Shown one piece after another: positions 52,701 to 61,679 of a stretch of 64,000 nt of DNA. The stretch is taken from contig OY760687.1 in the NCBI GenBank assembly GCA_963663945.1, positions 744,001 through 808,000 of the forward strand. The letters are read 5' to 3'. The stretch is from Bin87 sp963663945. GTDB taxonomy: Bacteria; Chloroflexota; Dehalococcoidia; Lucifugimonadales; UBA3495. Every line of letters starts with the position of its first letter. The first letter of the stretch is position 1. A model generated the notes under the pieces. It made no database searches and had not been told where the DNA came from. It was given only the letters and a program-made list of their open reading frames with translations. A program made the translations under genes and the position numbers.

Positions 52701-53629
52701 GGTATAAAGAATATGTTTACCACGCCTCCGAAATCACCCAACTCGAACGACTATTGGTAAAGATGCCGGAGGAGATGACCGTGGAACGGTTGGGGATCGA
52801 ACATCAGCTCTCTAGGGCGAAGGAACGGATCGAAGGGGTCCCCATACCGCCGGTACCACAGAAAGTCCAAGTGACGTTTCGGGGAAAACCTGTGTACGGG
52901 CAGACTGGTATCGATGCAAATTTCGGGGCCAGAGCAATGAAGCTGTTCGCGGACGCTGTTGCCATGGCGGCCGCCGGATCAGCAGGGGTCCTTGAATCCT
53001 CAGGCGCCGTCCCCGGTAGAAGGCGCGGACAACCGTTTATAACGGGAACGGCACGTGGCTCGTTCGGATTCGAGATGGAACTGCCATCCCTCGAGCCACA
53101 GTCGGACAGGAGAGAAGGCACAGATTCCTACGTCGACGACGCCGTACAAAGGATCCAAGACTTGCTCATCCTTTCCACCGAGGGGTCGGATGACGACTTG
53201 TCAGCGGTGGCCGACGATATGCACCCAAGGGCCGTCAGGAAGGTGGGAGAGTTTCTGGAGTTGCTGAAACTCAACGAGGCCCGATGCGGCCTAGCCTTCA
53301 AGAGCAAAAGATTCCTCTTCACAGCCGACAATCAACTGGACGATTCGATAAAGAGGCTGGCACCACGCAACCTCCACGAGGAAACGAGCGACGTGTCGGG
53401 GATCATGATCGGTGTTCTTCCGGCGTCCAAGCGATTCCAGCTAAACCGCCTGACCGACCCGATGGAGATCGAAGGCAGAATTTCGGGAGAAATCCGGGAT
53501 GTGTATGAATTGGCCCGAGAGCACACCGGCAAAGAAGTAACAGCGAGCATTCGGTCTGTCAGGGTAGGAGAAGGTAGCCCGAGGTACACACTACTGAAGG
53601 TGTCGGAATTGGCGCGCGCTCCGGCATAG
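52697..53629 (+). CDS. Partner of the nucleotidyltransferase-like protein, unknown function
   Basis: A 310-residue protein translationally coupled to the preceding gene (ATGA overlap). Seen: an N-terminal helical part (YHASEITQLERLLVKMPEEM, VERLGIEHQLSRAKERIEG), a glycine-rich strand (PVYGQTGIDANFGARAMKLF), a possible binding loop (FITGTARGSFGFEMELPS) and a C-terminal beta-rich part (GEIRDVYELAREHTGKEVTA). No catalytic motif or membrane segment is evident. It is unrecognised; its close coupling suggests it works in a complex with the upstream protein. Confidence 0.65.
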   Translation: MRYKEYVYHASEITQLERLLVKMPEEMTVERLGIEHQLSRAKERIEGVPIPPVPQKVQVTFRGKPVYGQTGIDANFGARAMKLFADAVAMAAAGSAGVLESSGAVPGRRRGQPFITGTARGSFGFEMELPSLEPQSDRREGTDSYVDDAVQRIQDLLILSTEGSDDDLSAVADDMHPRAVRKVGEFLELLKLNEARCGLAFKSKRFLFTADNQLDDSIKRLAPRNLHEETSDVSGIMIGVLPASKRFQLNRLTDPMEIEGRISGEIRDVYELAREHTGKEVTASIRSVRVGEGSPRYTLLKVSELARAPA

Positions 53630-53701
53630 TCTCCGACGCACTCTGTTATGGTTGCCTTTCTCTCCATTTGAATTCCGTCCCGACGTTGGACGCCGGAGTT
53701 G

Positions 53702-53920
53702 AATGAGCAACTGCTGCGGTTTACCTACTATCGTTTCGGCGGCGGCCCCCGTCTCTGCATAGGCGAAGGGTTCGCCTGGATGGGAGCCCTGCTGGTGTTG
53801 GCGATGCTGGGCCAGCCTTGGGCCATACACCACGACCCCTGGCACCGGATCGAGTTGGTGCCACTCGTTTCCCTCTGCCCCAAGGGAGGCATTCCGATGT
53901 TCGTACAACGACGCAGTTGA
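53702..53920 (+). pseudogene. Cytochrome P450 C-terminal relic
   Basis: The frame reads RFTYYRFGGGPRLCIGEGFA, the P450 haem-binding loop FxxGxxxCxG with its cysteine ligand. This is followed by the L helix and final strands (LLVLAMLGQPWAIHHDP, ELVPLVSLCPKGGIPMFVQR) to a natural stop. Only the last ~70 residues of a ~450-residue enzyme remain, so the gene is dead. The 5' part was lost before or through the rearrangements next to it. Confidence 0.8.
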
Positions 53921-54264
53921 CCAAACCACCCGGAAGCCCAAGTCGGCGGCTCCGCATCATTCCATGCACGTTCAGTATCTCCGCCAACACTCGGCAAGTT
54001 TGAGCCCACCCGAATGTCCCTAAGCAGCTCGGCAATCGAAAACGCCAAAAACACCGAGCTGCCGTTGCTCGTCATCGACGTCAGCACCTTGCCGCTTGAC
54101 AACGAACCACAGCGTTTGAAAACCCGCTCTACATCATCATGGACGACAACGTCGGCCACGGTTTCTACCCAACAGCAGACAGACCCTACAACGTCCATTG
54201 CGAACGCAAGGCGTTTGGCATGGGCCCCGAAGACCACCAATGGCACAAAAACGGGCTTGCCTCC
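53921..54264. other. Intergenic/decayed region
   Basis: About 345 bases between the P450 relic and an ISNCY element. A short frame near 54122-54260 (LYIIMDDNVGHGFYPTADRP, YNVHCERKAFGMGPEDH) looks protein-like and may be another gene fragment, but I do not recognise it. Confidence 0.35.
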
Positions 54265-55880
54265 TGTCGATGGTCTACGATTCGGTCAGTAGCTAACTGG
54301 TCAGGGAAAATGTCAGTCCACGAAGGACGTGACATTGAACCAGCTTAAACAGACGAGACTCCACGTGCTCGACTCAATACTCGTACACCAACTACCGGTG
54401 GCCAGGCCGCCGAGACCCCGGGGGTGAGTGAATGCCATGCTTGGCGACTTCTATCGGCCTATCGGAGGGAAGGCGCCGCCGCACTCGCTCACGGGAACCG
54501 CGGCCGTAAACCGCACAACGCCGCTGCTGACGACGAGGCCAACGCGGTGGTGCAGTTGGCCAACACCACTTACGCCGGAGCCAACCACACCCACTTCTCC
54601 GAGTTGCTCCGGGATCGGGAGGGCATCGACCTGAGCCGGCCCACGGTGCGCCGCATTCTGACCAAAGCGGGCATACCCAGCCCACGCCATCGGCGTCCGC
54701 ACAAGCACCGGGTGCGACGCCAGCGGATGCCCAGGCCGGGATGCTGGCGCAAATCGACGGTAGTTTCCACCGGTGGCTGGGCGATAACGGTCCCCAATTC
54801 ATCCTGCTGCTGGCGGTGGACGATGCCACCAGCGCCGTGGTCAACGCGTTGTTGAGTCCCGAGGCGGACACCCGCGGCTACTTCACACTGATGCAGGGTC
54901 TGATCGAACACTAGGGCCGGCCCATCGCGCTCGACGGCGACCGCCACGGCGTGCTCAAGTTTTCCGGCAAGCCAAGACCCATCCAGCCGCCGGTGGCGGC
55001 CACCCACGTCAGCAAGGCCATGGCGGAACTGGGATTCCAGCAGATCTTCGCCCGCTCGCCCCAGGCCAAGGGCCGGGTGGAACGCGCCGCCGGAACCTTC
55101 CAGGACCGGCTGGTGACGGAACTGCGTCTGGCCGGAGCCAAGACCATCGACCAGGCCAACGCCGTGCTGCGAGACTTTCTGCCCCGCTACAACCTCCAGT
55201 TCGCCGTACCGGCTGAACTGGCCGATCCGGCCTATCGTCCCTGGTACGGAGATCGGCCTCTGGATGAAGTCCTCTGCTTCAAGCACACCCGCAAGGCGGC
55301 CAGAGACAACACGGTCCAGTACCAATGGCGCACCCTGCAGCTCCTGCCCAGCGCCGAGGGTCCCAGCTACGCCCGTGTGCAGGTAGGAGTCCTCGAACAC
55401 ACCGACGGCCGGCTCCAGGTCCGCCACGAGGGCGAGATCATTCCCAGTCGGCCCGCGCCGCCCCGACGCGGCGCCCTGGCTCCCACGCCGGAAATCGGCC
55501 GCATCGTGAAACGCCTGGGCAACCACCATGTCAGCCAAACACGGTTGCGGGAGCTGGCCAACCTGGAACCCGATCCCGTCGTCGAAGAACCGGCGGTCGA
55601 CAACAATCACCGTGAACCCCCAGCCGAGAACTCACCCCGCGACAGCTGGCCCTCTGGAAGGCCGTGCAGCAGGCTGAGGCTCAGGATCTATCCTTGCCTG
55701 CGATCTCCCGCCAACTCGGCGTACACCGCAACACGGTTCGAAAGTACGCCCGCTCCCTGACCCAGCCGACCAACCGACCCATCAACCGCGGCGCCAGCCG
55801 ATCACATCAACCAGCCGCCAATCGCTCAGACTGACAAATTCCCTTTCCATTTAGACTGACGGAATCGCTGGACAACAACA
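54265..55880 (+). mobile_element. ISNCY-family element 1 (complete ends, dead gene)
   Basis: A 1,616-base element bounded by inverted repeats: TGTCGATGGTCTACGATTCG (54265 on) at the left and the 23-base repeat ending GGACAACAACA (55858-55880) at the right. Inside lies a broken transposase gene. Its right end directly abuts element 2. Confidence 0.75.
54329..55832 (+). pseudogene. ISNCY transposase, multiple frameshifts and a stop
   Basis: The HTH-rve transposase can be followed through several breaks: VTLNQLKQTRLHVLDSIL from GTG 54329, a shift near 54405 into CHAWRLLSAYRREGAAALAH, a shift near 54740 into MLAQIDGSFHRWLGDNG (first Asp), a TAG at 54912, then ALDGDRHGVLKF (second Asp) and SPQAKGRVERAAGTFQDRLV (Glu). 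A C-terminal part continues to a further shift near 55640. It is inactive. Confidence 0.8.
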
Positions 55881-56692
55881 CCGGCCAGGCGGAGTTCAGT
55901 GACCAGCCGGTCCTGGAAGGTGGACACCATCCGTTCTACACGGCCCTTGGCCTGTGGCGACAGGGCGAAGATCTGCTGGATGCCCAATTCCCGCATCACC
56001 CGGGCGAACTGGGTGGACTCGTAAAGTACGCGCCCCTGGCGGGCGTTGTACTTGAAGGCCGCATGTCGATCGCTGTACAGGGCCAGGGGGATTCCCCACT
56101 GCCGCACCAGCCCCTCCAGCAGGACCAGATAGCCACGGGTGTCCTCGGTGGGGTGGAAGATGGCCTGGGCCGCCACTCCGGTGGCGTCGTCCACGGCCAG
56201 CAGCAGGACGAACTTGTCTGCCCGCTCCCCCAACCAGGCATGGGGGCTGCCGTCAACCTGGACAAGCATCCCCTCCTGTGGCATGCGCTTACGCCGGAAC
56301 CGGTGTTGCTGGGAGCGGCGGCTCCTCGGGCTGCCGATGCCAGCCTTGACCAGGATGCGGCGCACCGTGGGACGGCTCAGGTCGATCCCCTCCCGCTCTC
56401 GCAGTAGTTCGGTGAAGTGGCTGTGGTTGGCGCCCGCGTAGTCGTCCCTGGCCAGTTTTACCACGGCCGCAGCAGCAGCCTCGAGCACGGCGTTGTGGGG
56501 CCTCCGTCCCCGGTTGCCGTGGGCGAGCGCCGCAGGACCGTCCTTGCGGTAGGCCGCCAGCAGGCGCTTGGTGTGGCGTTCACTGACTCCCATGATCTCG
56601 GCAGCCTGGGCGATGGGAAGGTGGTATTCCAGTACGGTGTTGAGCACTTTGATCCTTGCCTGTTCTCGCTGTTTCAATGTCACTTCCCTCAT
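55881..56692 (-). pseudogene. ISNCY transposase of element 2, inverted N-terminal half
   Basis: From the ATG at 56692: REVTLKQREQARIKVLNTVL, the HTH EIMGVSERHTKRLLAAYRKD, MLVQVDGSPHAWLGERADKF (first Asp), PLALYSDRHAAFKYNARQGR (second Asp) and SPQAKGRVERMVSTFQDRLV (Glu), ending at TELRLAG where the inversion joint lies. Past the joint the frame reads nonsense from element 1's terminal repeat until a stop. The catalytic triad is intact, but the C-terminal half is on the other strand. Confidence 0.82.
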
Positions 56693-56747
56693 GGGGTGAC
56701 ATTTTCGCTGACCAGTTAATGGATGACCGAATCGTAGAACAGCAACA

Positions 56748-57500
56748 GCCGGCGCTGCCACTATGGACCAGGCCAACGCCGTCTTGCGGGAGTTCCTGCC
56801 CCGCTTCAACGCCCGCTTCTCCGTGACGGCGGAGCAGCCGGAGACGGCCTACCGGCGGGTGCCCGACGACTTGTCCCTCACCGAGACGGTCAGCATCCAG
56901 CACACCCGCAAAGTCGCCCGGGACAACACGGTTCACTACCAGTGGCGGGTGCTACAACTGCTGCCCGGCGCGGAGCGCCCCAGCTACGCCGGACTGCAGG
57001 TGGAGGTGCTGGAGCGGGCCGACGGGGACCTGATGCTCCGGTACCAGGGGGCGACTGTCGAATTTCAGGAGGGGGACCCGCCCGCCTCGGCCCTGTGGGG
57101 AGAAGGCACCGGCCGCTCCTCCACCCCAGAGAAGTCAGAGGCGGCTGACGATCAAACTGGCAGCCATCTGGATGAGACCCAGCAGAAGCTCCTGGCAGAC
57201 CTGGAGTCCTCGGTGGAGAAGCGGGCCAAGACCAAGGCCGCTGCCTCCAAGGGAAAACCCCTTCGCCACCAGTTGCACCGCACACCTACTGCCACCCAGC
57301 AGGCTCGGTGGGAGGCGGTACAGCAGGCCAAAAGCCGGGGACTGTCCGTGCGTGCCATTGCCAGAGAACTGGGCATGTCACGGGTGGCCACCAGAAAATA
57401 TGCCCTGGCAGAGAGTCCCCCTACCAAGCTGCTCAGCGCCAAGGAGCGGGCCAAGGCCGAGACCCTGGTCCTGGCCCAATCACAGACCGCCGCCGACTAA
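56748..57500 (+). pseudogene. ISNCY transposase of element 2, C-terminal half
   Basis: Begins AGAATMDQANAVLREFLPRF, the direct continuation of LRLAG in the inverted half, and runs through HTRKVARDNTVHYQWRVLQL to a C-terminal HTH-like segment (GLSVRAIARELGMSRVATRK) and a natural TAA stop. An ATG at 56763 could start a 245-residue C-terminal protein, but no ribosome-binding site is evident. Confidence 0.82.
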
Positions 57501-57532
57501 CCTGGGTGACATATTCGCTTTTCAAAACAGGG

Positions 57533-57555
57533 GACGGAATCGCTGGACAACAACA
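57533..57555 (+). repeat. ISNCY right terminal inverted repeat of element 2
   Basis: The same 23 bases as at 55858-55880 and 21047-21069 (GACGGAATCGCTGG...ACAACAACA). An inner block GTGACATATTCGCTTTTC (57506 on) matches the left-end inner block GTGACATTTTCGCTGACC. Confidence 0.75.
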
Positions 57556-58458
57556 GTTTCACAGCCAGACCGCGCCGACGTCTAGACCCTGCGTCCTGCA
57601 ATCCACGAAACGAGCGGCCGCGGTGTCAACCCATTGACCGGGCAGTGGATGAAAGGACCATTGCGGACGGGCAGACGGACGATGGCGAACAACCCGCCGC
57701 AGTCGGCGCGGGCGACCCTGCGGGCGGATGCGGGGACCGACAGACGCCGTTCAGCATCAGGCTCGACGATACCAACTGCTCGGACAACTCTGCCCAGGCC
57801 GTTACAGACTAAATGTACCGTGTGCAGGGATTCACAGCGACCAGCGGCCCCAGCGGCTAGTTGAGCAACGCGGTGCGAGTGGAGGTCCCTCGGCAGTAAG
57901 CGCGAGCACGCTGAGAGCGCCACGGAGAGAGTTGGCCGTCTGACCCACCCCCCAAGCCGCAGAACGCAACCACGGTGCCGTGAGCACCCGGTGGGCGCGA
58001 TCTCAAGGCGAGGCATGGAACATACCAAACAGTACAATCGCCAAAGGTTGCATCGGTCGTCAGGAGACAAGAACGCCTGTGGTAACGAGACACCAACACG
58101 ACGGGACGTGCAGTGGGATCATTGCTTTCTAGGCCGGCCGCGCTTTCGCTTGTTACAACGGACCCGCGCGGACTCTATCGGAGGGATATAACTCCAGTTT
58201 GAGTTTGATGCCGGTCTCAGCCGCGTGGACACTGCCATTCCTCATCATCGCCAGTCGACATCTCATGGCCAGTCGAGCGCTCATTTGGTGCAGAAGTTTG
58301 TCGCGCCCGCAAGGGAGCCTTGTCCGCCGAAACGGAACCTGCGAGAATGGATGCGAGTTCCATCGTCGGCCGGGAAACCCGAGGAGAGTCCGCCGGCAAG
58401 CTACCCAGCCGATATCTTGACACCGCCACATAAACTGCAAGGACCGAACCGAACGAGG
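57556..58458. other. About 900 bases without a recognisable gene
   Basis: Between ISNCY element 2 and the macro-domain operon. Frames are short and protein-unlike. The promoter of the operon should lie in its right part; no strong -35/-10 pair was identified. Confidence 0.4.
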
Positions 58459-58674
58459 ATGCAACGAACGGAAGATCAACCAGGCACCTCATGGCGAGTG
58501 GAAGCGCAGATTGACTCCGTACTTTTCCAGATGGACCTCGCTGGAGTAATGGCGGACGCGAAATGCGTGACTGTTTTCCGCCAACGGTCAGGCTGGACGC
58601 CCGTGGTGAACCAAGCTTCATTGCCTGACCCGGAAGGATATGCGTCCATTGCGAAGAGGAGGCGACAGTCATGA
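58459..58674 (+). CDS. Small protein heading the macro-domain operon (71 aa)
   Basis: An ATG at 58459 with a purine-rich stretch (AACGAGG) directly before it. The protein reads EDQPGTSWRVEAQIDSVLFQ, MDLAGVMADAKCVTVFRQRS and ends YASIAKRRRQS. It is probably a small soluble protein; with ImmA/IrrE peptidases the upstream partner is often a repressor or antitoxin, but no HTH is visible. Its stop overlaps the start of the next gene (ATGA), which supports a real gene in the same operon. An upstream in-frame extension exists but looks unlike protein. Confidence 0.55.
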   Translation: MQRTEDQPGTSWRVEAQIDSVLFQMDLAGVMADAKCVTVFRQRSGWTPVVNQASLPDPEGYASIAKRRRQS

Positions 58675-60026
58675 CCTATCAACAGCGTCAGTGGACCAAC
58701 CCCTCTGTCATAGCTTTAGCTCAGGGGGCTGATCCGGTCACCACGATCCAATCCACGGCAAGACAGACGGTCGTGGACGCCGTGGAACGAGGTTGGGATG
58801 GCCCGCCTTATGACCCCTTCTACTTGGCCGAAATGCTCGACATCAGCGTCCTCCCGAGCGACGACGTCACAGACGCTCGTACGGTTCCCGTCTCTGGGGG
58901 GTTGCGCATAGAATTCAACCCCAACCGTCCTCACGGGAGGATGCGATACTCGGTAGCTCATGAGATTGCCCATACCCTGTTTCCAGATTGTGCGGAGACC
59001 GTAAGAAATCGGGAGCCGGCAGCCACGTTGCGCGAGGACGATTGGCAGCTTGAATTGCTCTGCAATATAGGTGCAGCCGAGCTTTTGATGCCCACCGGGT
59101 ACACCGACTTGGAAAACGAGGGCGTAGACATAGATAATCTGCTCAGCCTGAGGCGCAAGTTCGACGTTTCAACAGAAGCTATCCTCATCAGGATGGCGAA
59201 ACTCACCAGCCACGCCTGCGCAGTTTTTGCGGCCGCCAGAATCGACCAAAGCGACGGGCCGCCCACTTTCAGAATCGACTACAGCATCTCGTCCCGCGCA
59301 TGGAACATCAACATCCCAGCGAATATCCGGGTCGAGTCCAGCAATGTTCTATCGGAATGCACCGCAATAGGATTCACCGCTAAAGGCACCGAGAATTGGG
59401 GAAGTCAATTCCCTGCGTTAGATGTCCAATGTGTCGGCATCCCACCATTCCCTGGGGACCGCTTTCCCCGCATAGCGGGAGTGGTCACCTCGGAACACGT
59501 TCTCCAGTCCAGCGGGCTCCAGATTGAGTATCTGTTTGGCGATGCTAGGAAACCCAGGGGCACTGGTAAACGGGTGATAGCACATATCGTCAACGATGGC
59601 ACTGCCAAGTGGGGAGGCGGCTTCGCATTAGAGGTCGCGAAGGAATGGGGCTTCATCCAGAATGAATTTCAAGATTGGGTGCATCAGGACCGGAGAAATT
59701 TGTCCTTAGGCAACGTCCACCCTGCCGAAATAGACGACGATCTGAGCATTGTGCATATGGTAGCCCAAAGGGGCTATGGGCCCTCGGACCGGCCGCGAAT
59801 ACGGTATGACGCTCTCGTTCACTCCCTGGGACAACTGCGCGAGATTGCTGCCAGCCAGGGCGCGAGCGTACACATGCCCAGAATCGGAACAGGGCAAGCC
59901 GGTGGCAACTGGGGGCTGATCAGAGACCTGATTGACGAGCACCTCGTGCGGCGGGGAATACCGGTGTTCATCTACCTCCTACCGGGTACTGTGCCAACTC
60001 ACGTTCAAATGATGTTCGATTTCTGA
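58671..60026 (+). CDS. ImmA/IrrE metallopeptidase fused to a macro domain
   Basis: A 451-residue two-domain protein with GAGGAGG eight bases before the ATG. Residues ~30-190 form an ImmA/IrrE-type zinc peptidase: PPYDPFYLAEMLDISVLPSD, the HExxH motif as YSVAHEIAHTLFPD (His97, Glu98, His101), and ELLCNIGAAELLMP for the third ligand helix. Residues ~300-448 form a macro domain of the TARG1/ALC1-like type: IAHIVNDGTAKWGGGFALEV, SLGNVHPAEI, and VHMPRIGTGQAGGNWGLIRD. Macro domains bind or hydrolyse ADP-ribose conjugates. The pairing suggests a sensor or antitoxin that responds to ADP-ribosylation. The peptidase could cleave a repressor, as ImmA does. Confidence 0.85.
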   Translation: MTYQQRQWTNPSVIALAQGADPVTTIQSTARQTVVDAVERGWDGPPYDPFYLAEMLDISVLPSDDVTDARTVPVSGGLRIEFNPNRPHGRMRYSVAHEIAHTLFPDCAETVRNREPAATLREDDWQLELLCNIGAAELLMPTGYTDLENEGVDIDNLLSLRRKFDVSTEAILIRMAKLTSHACAVFAAARIDQSDGPPTFRIDYSISSRAWNINIPANIRVESSNVLSECTAIGFTAKGTENWGSQFPALDVQCVGIPPFPGDRFPRIAGVVTSEHVLQSSGLQIEYLFGDARKPRGTGKRVIAHIVNDGTAKWGGGFALEVAKEWGFIQNEFQDWVHQDRRNLSLGNVHPAEIDDDLSIVHMVAQRGYGPSDRPRIRYDALVHSLGQLREIAASQGASVHMPRIGTGQAGGNWGLIRDLIDEHLVRRGIPVFIYLLPGTVPTHVQMMFDF

Positions 60027-60062
60027 TGTCGGATATCCCAACTCCCGCCATTCAAGCGAAGT

Positions 60063-61673
60063 ATGGATAGACGAATCATCCTGCTGTCCGGCCCAGTGGC
60101 ATCGGGAAAAACGACGCTGGGCCGCAACTTGGCAAAGCAGTTCGGCATGGACGTGCTCAGAACCAGGGATCTCCTGGCTTCCGCCCTAGAAAACGCGGGC
60201 CGACCGGGAAGAGCCGACCTCCAACTGGAAGGCGAAAGACTGGACCGCGAAACCGGCGGAAAGTGGGTTCTCGAGAGCCTCGACAGAGAGTTACGCGGCC
60301 GGCACGCTCACGAAAGCATCATCGTCGATTCGGTCAGAATTCAGAAGCAAATCGACGCAATCCGTGAAGCCTATGGTCGAAGCGTCACGCACATACACAT
60401 GACGGCACCGTACCCCGTACTGGAAGAGAGATATGGCACCAGACAAAGGGGACCAGAAGTTGCTGATCCCCTGACATACGCTGTAGTACGCAGCAACGAG
60501 ACCGAGTCCGTTGTGGATGACCTCAGAGACGCTGCTGATGTGGTCGTCGACTCGGACCGGTGCACCGAACGAGACGTTCTGGTTCGAGTAGCGTCTCGAC
60601 TGGGGCTGTTCGGTGAAGCGCACACCGGGTACGTCGACGTCATCGTAGGCGGGCAATACGGTAGCGAGGGAAAGGGTCAAATTGCCGCATTCCTGTCCGA
60701 CGAGTACGACCTCCTCGTACGCGTCGGAGGACCCAACGCGGGGCACACAGTTTTCGAGCCCTCAAGTTCCTACACACACCACCAGCTTCCCTCGGGTACC
60801 CGCAGAAACGACAACAATAAGCTGCTGATCGGACCCGGCGCGGTCCTGAACGTCGAAAAGCTGCAACAGGAGATCGCCGAATGCCAGGTTGGTGTTGACC
60901 GGCTCGGCATTGACCGCGGTGCCATGGTCATAACGTGCACTGACATCTTGAAAGAGGCAGAACTGGTGGCTGGGATCGGATCGACCGGACAGGGCACCGG
61001 GGCCGCCCTGTCCCGCAGAATATTTGAAAGAAACCTTTCCACCAAGCTCGCCAAAGACATTCCAGAACTCGCCCCATACATGTGTAGCGCGTTGGAGGTC
61101 TTGCAGGAAACCTTGGCGGGAAACGGCCGGGTCTGCCTTGAGGGAACACAAGGAACTGCGCTGAGCCTATATCACGGTCCCTATCCCTACGTCACCTCTC
61201 GGGACACGACAGTTTCCGGTTGCCTATCGGAGGCCGGCATCCCGCCCCGACTGGTGAGACGCGTAGTGATGGTATGCCGCACGTACCCGATCAGGGTTCA
61301 GAGCCCCTCTGGAGGAACGTCGGGTCCCATGTCTCAAGAGATCTCACTGAAGGAGATCTCAGAACGTTCCGGCATTGACTTGGCGGAACTTGAGAATACT
61401 GAGCGCACTTCAACCACCAACAGGGAACGCCGAATCGGAGAGTTTGATTGGGATTTGCTGAGAAACGCTTCGCTGCTCAACCGACCCACGGACATCGCTC
61501 TCACCTTTACGGACTACTTGACTGTGGAAAACCGTGCCGCCACACGGTTCGAACAACTTGACCAAGATACCATCAATTTCATTGAGGAGATTGAACAGGT
61601 GTCTGACGCCAGGGTGTCGCTTATTGGCACGGGATTCAATCTCAGAAGCATAATCGACCGACGTTTGTGGTGA
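60063..61673 (+). CDS. P-loop nucleotide kinase fused to a PurA/PurZ-like adenylosuccinate synthetase
   Basis: A 536-residue fusion. Residues 1-185 are a small P-loop kinase (ILLSGPVASGKTTLGRNLAK, Walker A with Lys16; LEERYGTRQRGPEVADPLTY as a lid-like region). Residues ~192-536 follow adenylosuccinate synthetase: VIVGGQYGSEGKGQIAAFLS, VGGPNAGHTV (His228), IGSTGQGTGAALSRRIF, CLEGTQGTALSLYHGPYPYV, and STTNRERRIGEFD for the aspartate loop. The catalytic Asp of PurA (GDEGKG) is Ser here (Ser201, GSEGKG), as I recall for the phage dZ-forming enzyme PurZ. The guanine motif TKxD reads TFTD. It probably acts on an unusual purine nucleotide. Housekeeping PurA is unlikely. Confidence 0.85.
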   Translation: MDRRIILLSGPVASGKTTLGRNLAKQFGMDVLRTRDLLASALENAGRPGRADLQLEGERLDRETGGKWVLESLDRELRGRHAHESIIVDSVRIQKQIDAIREAYGRSVTHIHMTAPYPVLEERYGTRQRGPEVADPLTYAVVRSNETESVVDDLRDAADVVVDSDRCTERDVLVRVASRLGLFGEAHTGYVDVIVGGQYGSEGKGQIAAFLSDEYDLLVRVGGPNAGHTVFEPSSSYTHHQLPSGTRRNDNNKLLIGPGAVLNVEKLQQEIAECQVGVDRLGIDRGAMVITCTDILKEAELVAGIGSTGQGTGAALSRRIFERNLSTKLAKDIPELAPYMCSALEVLQETLAGNGRVCLEGTQGTALSLYHGPYPYVTSRDTTVSGCLSEAGIPPRLVRRVVMVCRTYPIRVQSPSGGTSGPMSQEISLKEISERSGIDLAELENTERTSTTNRERRIGEFDWDLLRNASLLNRPTDIALTFTDYLTVENRAATRFEQLDQDTINFIEEIEQVSDARVSLIGTGFNLRSIIDRRLW

Positions 61674-61679
61674 TATCAA

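Larger units (their letters stand above)
55881..57555 (+). mobile_element. ISNCY-family element 2, left half inverted
   Basis: A 1,675-base element of the same family. Its left end and the N-terminal half of its transposase gene (55881-56747) lie in reverse orientation; the C-terminal half and right end (56748-57555) are forward. The left repeat, reversed, ends AACAGCAACA at 56747. Both junctions carry the same five bases, GCCGG (reverse complement of 55881-55885, and 56748-56752), directly next to an element end. Undoing the inversion and removing one GCCGG restores the reading frame exactly. Confidence 0.8.

Noticed and set aside
57582..58070. Minus-strand frame of 162 codons upstream of the macro operon
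   Set aside because: Composition is unlike protein, with no ribosome-binding site and no recognisable motif.
60063..61673. Housekeeping purA
   Set aside because: Fused kinase, Asp-to-Ser at the catalytic loop, altered guanine motif and an operon with macro and peptidase domains argue against AMP synthesis.
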